Source: Bacteriovoracaceae bacterium (GTDB lineage: Bacteria; Bdellovibrionota; Bacteriovoracia; Bacteriovoracales; Bacteriovoracaceae). Taken from it: 17,377 nucleotides of DNA. This document shows, one piece after another, positions 14,529 through 17,377 of the stretch; the stretch's first letter is position 1; every line of letters starts with the position of its first letter. The stretch covers positions 1-17,377 of the forward strand of contig CANETG010000023.1 of NCBI GenBank assembly GCA_947440875.1. The letters run 5' to 3'. Below the pieces are notes generated by a model. That model was given only the letters and a program-made list of their open reading frames with translations, searched no databases and had not been told where the DNA came from. The translations under genes and the position numbers were made by a program.

Positions 14529-16721
14529 ATGGCCAATCATTCGAGACAAGACGCTAAACTCACCGTGTATGGACGCAAAACTCGCAAGTGTACTGTGCCT
14601 GTTAACGAGCAGGGTAAGTATCTCAAAGTCAGCCAATACTACGGCGAAAATGTTTACAACTATCATCTTTCAAAATCTCTCTCTCTTGAAGATAAAGAAA
14701 CGTTGAAGCAAGTGATTGAAGGTAAGAAAACGATCAATCGCGAACTCGCGACTAAAGTAGCGAACTCAGTTCTCGAGTGGGCGATCGCTAAAGGTGCAAC
14801 TCACTTTTGTCACTGGTTCCAGCCGCTCACGGGAGCTTCTGCAGAAAAGCATGATGCCTTCCTTTCATTTGACGGCGACAGACCTATTGAAGCACTTTCA
14901 GCTTCTCAGCTCATGCAGGGTGAACCAGATGCTTCCTCATTTCCGAATGGTGGATCTCGCGCGACTTTCGAGGCCCGCGGCTATACGACTTGGGATTTAA
15001 CTTCACCATTATTTATTCAAGAATCATCGAATGGAAAAACACTCGTGATTCCTACTGCCTTCGTTTCTTATCACGGCGATGCTCTCGATACGAAAACTCC
15101 ACTCCTTCGTTCAGATCTTAAAATCAATGAAGTGATGATGAAGTTCTGTAACCTCATCGGCATGAAAGATGTGAACAGAGTTTACACAACCTGCGGAGCT
15201 GAGCAGGAGTACTTCCTGATCGATAAAGCTTTCTACTTCGGTCGCCAGGATCTCGTGATGACGGGACGAGCGCTCATGGGCTCTCTGACTTCAAGGAACC
15301 AGCAGCTTGAGGATCACTATTTCGGTATGATCGAAGAGCGCGTCCTGGCCTACATGGCGGAAGTCGAGATCGAACTTTATAAAATGGGAATCCCGGCCAA
15401 AACTCGTCACAACGAAGTGGCCCCGGGTCAGTTCGAAATGGCGCCGATTTTTAAAGACGCTAACGTCGCGGCTGATAACAATCAAATCGTGATGACGGTG
15501 CTTCGGAACGTTGCTCTGAAACACGATTTCGTTTGTCTTCTTCATGAGAAGCCATTCTCAGGTGTGAACGGTTCAGGGAAACACCTTAACTGGTCCATGT
15601 CGACAGACACAGGAATCAACTTCCTTGAGCCCGGTCATGATCCGCATGAAAACTATCGCTTCCTTGCCGTGGTTGCGACAGTCGTAGAAGCTGTCTACCG
15701 TCACGCAGATACTATCCGTGCAGGGATCGCTTCTCACGGTAACGATCACCGTCTCGGAGCCAATGAAGCACCACCTTCAATCATGTCAGTGTTTCTCGGC
15801 GAAACATTGACGAAGATTTTTGAATCCATGGTTTCTGGTGGTAAGTACGTTCACTCTGCTCGTCAGATTCTTGATCTCGGCGCTCGTCAGCTCGCCGATC
15901 TTATGAAAGACAATACGGACCGTAACCGGACTTCACCGTTTGCATTCACTGGGAATAAGTTTGAGTTCCGTGCGTGTGGGTCTTCGGCTTCTATTGGGTA
16001 TCCACTTTCGATTCTCAATGCCGCCATCGCGGACATTTTTGATGAAACAAATAAAATCCTCGAAACGGAAATCGCTGCAGGAAAATCTTCTGACGACGCG
16101 CTTGTCGCAGTTGTGATGAAGTTTTATGGAAACGCGCAGAGAATTGTGTTCAACGGCGACGGTTACTCACAAGACTGGGTGAAAGAAGCTGAAAAACGCG
16201 GCCTCGGAAACTTGAGAACAACTCCGGAAGCTATTTCAGTCCTCAAAGATGCGAAGAAAACAAACTTCCTCATGAGAACTGGGGTCTTTAAAGAATCAGA
16301 AATCATGACTCGCCATAATGTCATGCTTGAGCGTTACATTAAGTGCCGTGATATCGAACTCAAAACTCTTCGCGCAATGGTGAGTCAGCAGGTTCTCCCG
16401 GCAGCGGTTGCGTACAAAGCTCAGCTCTCGGAAGGTGTGAAACGCCTTAAGGATGCAGGCATTGATTCATCCCTTGAAATTGATCTTCTGAAAGATCTTG
16501 CGGTCCTTTCTAAGGCCCTCTATGAAGAAACAAACATCATGGCCAACATCATTAATGAGCTTCACCATAAAGGTGATGAAGAAGCGATGGCAAAAAATAT
16601 CGCCTCTGATCTCATGCCAAGATCGGTGAAGATCGCTCAGATTTGTAACCAGATTGAAGAAATCATTCCGGATAACCAGTGGCCTTTGCCTAAGTTTTAC
16701 GACATGCTTTTTATTCGTTAA
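14529..16721 (+). CDS. glnN: Glutamine synthetase type III
   Basis: A 730-residue enzyme of the GSIII class, condensing ammonia with glutamate at the cost of ATP. The length and layout are those of GSIII (about 700-730) rather than GSI (about 470). A GSIII-specific N-terminal region is followed by the catalytic core: GAEQEYFLID (223-232), RHNEVAPGQFEMAPIF (293-308), KPFSGVNGSGKHLNWSM (341-357), then ASHGNDHRLGANEAPPS and NRTSPFAFTGNKFEFR. A long helical C-terminal domain completes it. These motifs hold the expected Glu metal ligands and nucleotide-contact residues. It has its own promoter and terminator, so it is probably monocistronic. No GSI adenylylation-type loop was recognised, so control is more likely transcriptional, possibly through the upstream palindrome. 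The symbol glnN follows common usage for GSIII; some genomes call it glnA. Confidence 0.96.
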   Translation: MANHSRQDAKLTVYGRKTRKCTVPVNEQGKYLKVSQYYGENVYNYHLSKSLSLEDKETLKQVIEGKKTINRELATKVANSVLEWAIAKGATHFCHWFQPLTGASAEKHDAFLSFDGDRPIEALSASQLMQGEPDASSFPNGGSRATFEARGYTTWDLTSPLFIQESSNGKTLVIPTAFVSYHGDALDTKTPLLRSDLKINEVMMKFCNLIGMKDVNRVYTTCGAEQEYFLIDKAFYFGRQDLVMTGRALMGSLTSRNQQLEDHYFGMIEERVLAYMAEVEIELYKMGIPAKTRHNEVAPGQFEMAPIFKDANVAADNNQIVMTVLRNVALKHDFVCLLHEKPFSGVNGSGKHLNWSMSTDTGINFLEPGHDPHENYRFLAVVATVVEAVYRHADTIRAGIASHGNDHRLGANEAPPSIMSVFLGETLTKIFESMVSGGKYVHSARQILDLGARQLADLMKDNTDRNRTSPFAFTGNKFEFRACGSSASIGYPLSILNAAIADIFDETNKILETEIAAGKSSDDALVAVVMKFYGNAQRIVFNGDGYSQDWVKEAEKRGLGNLRTTPEAISVLKDAKKTNFLMRTGVFKESEIMTRHNVMLERYIKCRDIELKTLRAMVSQQVLPAAVAYKAQLSEGVKRLKDAGIDSSLEIDLLKDLAVLSKALYEETNIMANIINELHHKGDEEAMAKNIASDLMPRSVKIAQICNQIEEIIPDNQWPLPKFYDMLFIR

Positions 16722-16732
16722 TCAGTATAAGG

Positions 16733-16760
16733 AAGGCCCCGAAAGGGGCCTTTTTTTTTT
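16733..16760 (+). terminator. Strong intrinsic terminator of glutamine synthetase III
   Basis: AAGGCCCC, a GAAA tetraloop and GGGGCCTT form an 8-bp stem running into ten consecutive T residues. It starts 11 nt after the stop codon and separates the gene from the convergent small secreted protein gene. Confidence 0.95.
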
Positions 16761-16774
16761 GCACAGAAATTATT

Positions 16775-17155
16775 TTAGAAAGGGTAGTAAGAATCACATT
16801 GCTGGTAACAATCAGCTTTGTTTCGCGCGCGTCCTGAGGTGGAAAGTTTTATACCACGAATATCTGCCTGAAGATCACGAACATCGGCATCTCCGGGAGT
16901 AAAAACATCCCAGATTTCTTTTCCCACACCCAGAGCTAAGACGTCAGTAGAGTGACAATGATGAGTCAAGATACAGGAAACCGCACAATGCATATTCTTG
17001 TCGGTAGGGTTTGTCCTTTGAGTTTGTTGTTGCATGCGTGTCGTCCGCGCGACAACTTCTCTTTTCACATTTTTAATGAAAGGAGTCGGGCAAATCAATT
17101 CTTTTGCTTCGACTGAGCTGATCATAAATGCAAATAGGACCAAAAATGTTTTCAA
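16775..17155 (-). CDS. Small secreted cysteine-rich protein of unknown function
   Basis: A 126-residue protein with a clear Sec signal peptide (MKTFLVLFAFMISSVEA, cleavage before KELICP). The mature part has six cysteines: C22, C57, C61, C67, C116 and C120, including CxxxC pairs in HCAVSC and CYQQC that could form disulfides. The middle motif GKEIWDVF...GDADVRDLQADIRGI looks conserved and reminds me of a Cys-containing module in some secreted proteins and polymorphic-toxin C-termini, but I cannot name the family. The start is the TTG at 17155, with GAGG 8 nt upstream and the signal peptide beginning exactly there. It is convergent with the glutamine synthetase gene. Periplasmic or extracellular location is inferred; function is unknown. 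Confidence 0.75.
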   Translation of the reverse strand: MKTFLVLFAFMISSVEAKELICPTPFIKNVKREVVARTTRMQQQTQRTNPTDKNMHCAVSCILTHHCHSTDVLALGVGKEIWDVFTPGDADVRDLQADIRGIKLSTSGRARNKADCYQQCDSYYPF

Positions 17156-17228
17156 TTGTACCGCCTCATTGATTCCCGAAAGCGTATCTCATCACGAGCA
17201 CTCCCAAAGGAAAAATGGTAAAAATTCC

Positions 17229-17255
17229 ATGGATGTCGAAAGTTTTGACGTCCAT
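17229..17255 (-). terminator. Hairpin downstream of the right-edge gene, possible terminator
   Basis: ATGGATGTC and GACGTCCAT form a 9-bp stem (one G-U pair on the plus-strand reading) around a 9-nt loop. On the minus strand it lies about 30 nt after the stop of the gene entering from the right, and is followed a few bases later by TTTTT. The T-run is not immediately adjacent, so efficiency is doubtful. Confidence 0.35.
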
Positions 17256-17282
17256 TTTGTAATTGCTCAAAAAAGTGTGGAG

Positions 17283-17377
17283 TTATAAAGAGTTAATTAG
17301 CTTTCCGAGGTATGGAATGACCTCTCTTTGCGAGACTCGATCCTCGAGATAGTTCCAAAAACTTACGTTCAGTTTCC
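17283..17377 (-). CDS. C-terminal fragment of a gene entering from the right, possible transposase
   Basis: The minus strand is open from the edge for 30 codons, ending in a TAA at 17283-17285. The peptide includes VSFWNYLEDRV, REVIPYLGKLI and a final NSL. A tail of the form SFWxYLxDR...IPxLxxLI reminds me of the C-termini of some insertion-sequence transposases, but this is memory of a pattern, not an alignment. The other frames in this stretch are interrupted or less protein-like. Only about 30 residues are visible, so the family is open. Confidence 0.5.
   Translation of the reverse strand, partial: KLNVSFWNYLEDRVSQREVIPYLGKLINSL

Noticed and set aside
17156..17282. Possible additional small gene between the secreted protein and the right-edge gene
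   Set aside because: Only short frames without supporting start signals or motifs; the stretch is better explained as leader plus a hairpin.
1..17377. CRISPR arrays, tRNA, rRNA or phage structural genes
   Set aside because: No regularly spaced repeats, cloverleaf-like segments, rRNA-like stretches or phage protein motifs were recognised on either strand.

Overview
The window is an ordinary-looking, gene-dense bacterial chromosome segment (G+C roughly mid-40s by eye). It suggests a Gram-negative, diderm host: it has a type II secretion (T2SS) operon with an outer-membrane secretin, an IscA-type Fe-S protein, a predicted exported lipoprotein and a type III glutamine synthetase. That mix, together with several TTG starts, would fit Bdellovibrionota/Bacteriovoracia-type bacteria. 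This taxonomic guess is inference; no rRNA or other decisive marker is present.

Layout. (1) Positions 1-6129 or 6219, minus strand: gspC-gspD-gspE-gspF in the classical order with 5-13 nt gaps; gspF runs off the left edge. (2) Positions 6332-9917, plus strand: a VLCAD/ACAD9-like acyl-CoA dehydrogenase, overlapped by the start of an exported FG-GAP/UnbV-ASPIC protein. A strong intrinsic terminator hairpin sits just after the dehydrogenase stop and inside the signal-peptide codons of the second gene. (3) Positions 9907-11277: a 1354-bp unit carrying a single AAA-type ATPase/DUF4143 gene, bounded by an exact 17-bp direct repeat. Each repeat copy encodes the C-terminal end of a different neighbour, so the unit looks like a clean insertion into the overlapping 3' ends of two formerly convergent genes. 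(4) Positions 11262-12478, minus strand: a LysR-type regulator coupled by an ATGA overlap behind an IscA/HesB-like protein that lacks the C-terminal Cys-x-Cys. (5) Positions 12554-14308, plus strand: an M61-family metallopeptidase with a PDZ domain. (6) Positions 14417-16760, plus strand: a glutamine synthetase type III gene with a good sigma70-like promoter, an upstream 14-bp perfect palindrome and a textbook terminator. (7) Positions 16775-17155, minus strand: a small secreted cysteine-rich protein. (8) Positions 17283-17377, minus strand: the last 30 codons of a gene entering from the right edge, possibly a transposase.

How the genes work together: the Gsp proteins build the inner-membrane platform, cytoplasmic ATPase and outer-membrane channel that exports folded periplasmic proteins. 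The lipoprotein and the small Cys-rich protein are Sec-exported, but nothing in the sequence ties either to the T2SS. The remaining genes are housekeeping metabolism or regulation. The most unusual observations are the 17-bp-repeat-bounded ATPase unit and the terminator embedded in a signal-peptide coding region. No CRISPR array, tRNA, rRNA or recognisable phage gene was seen.
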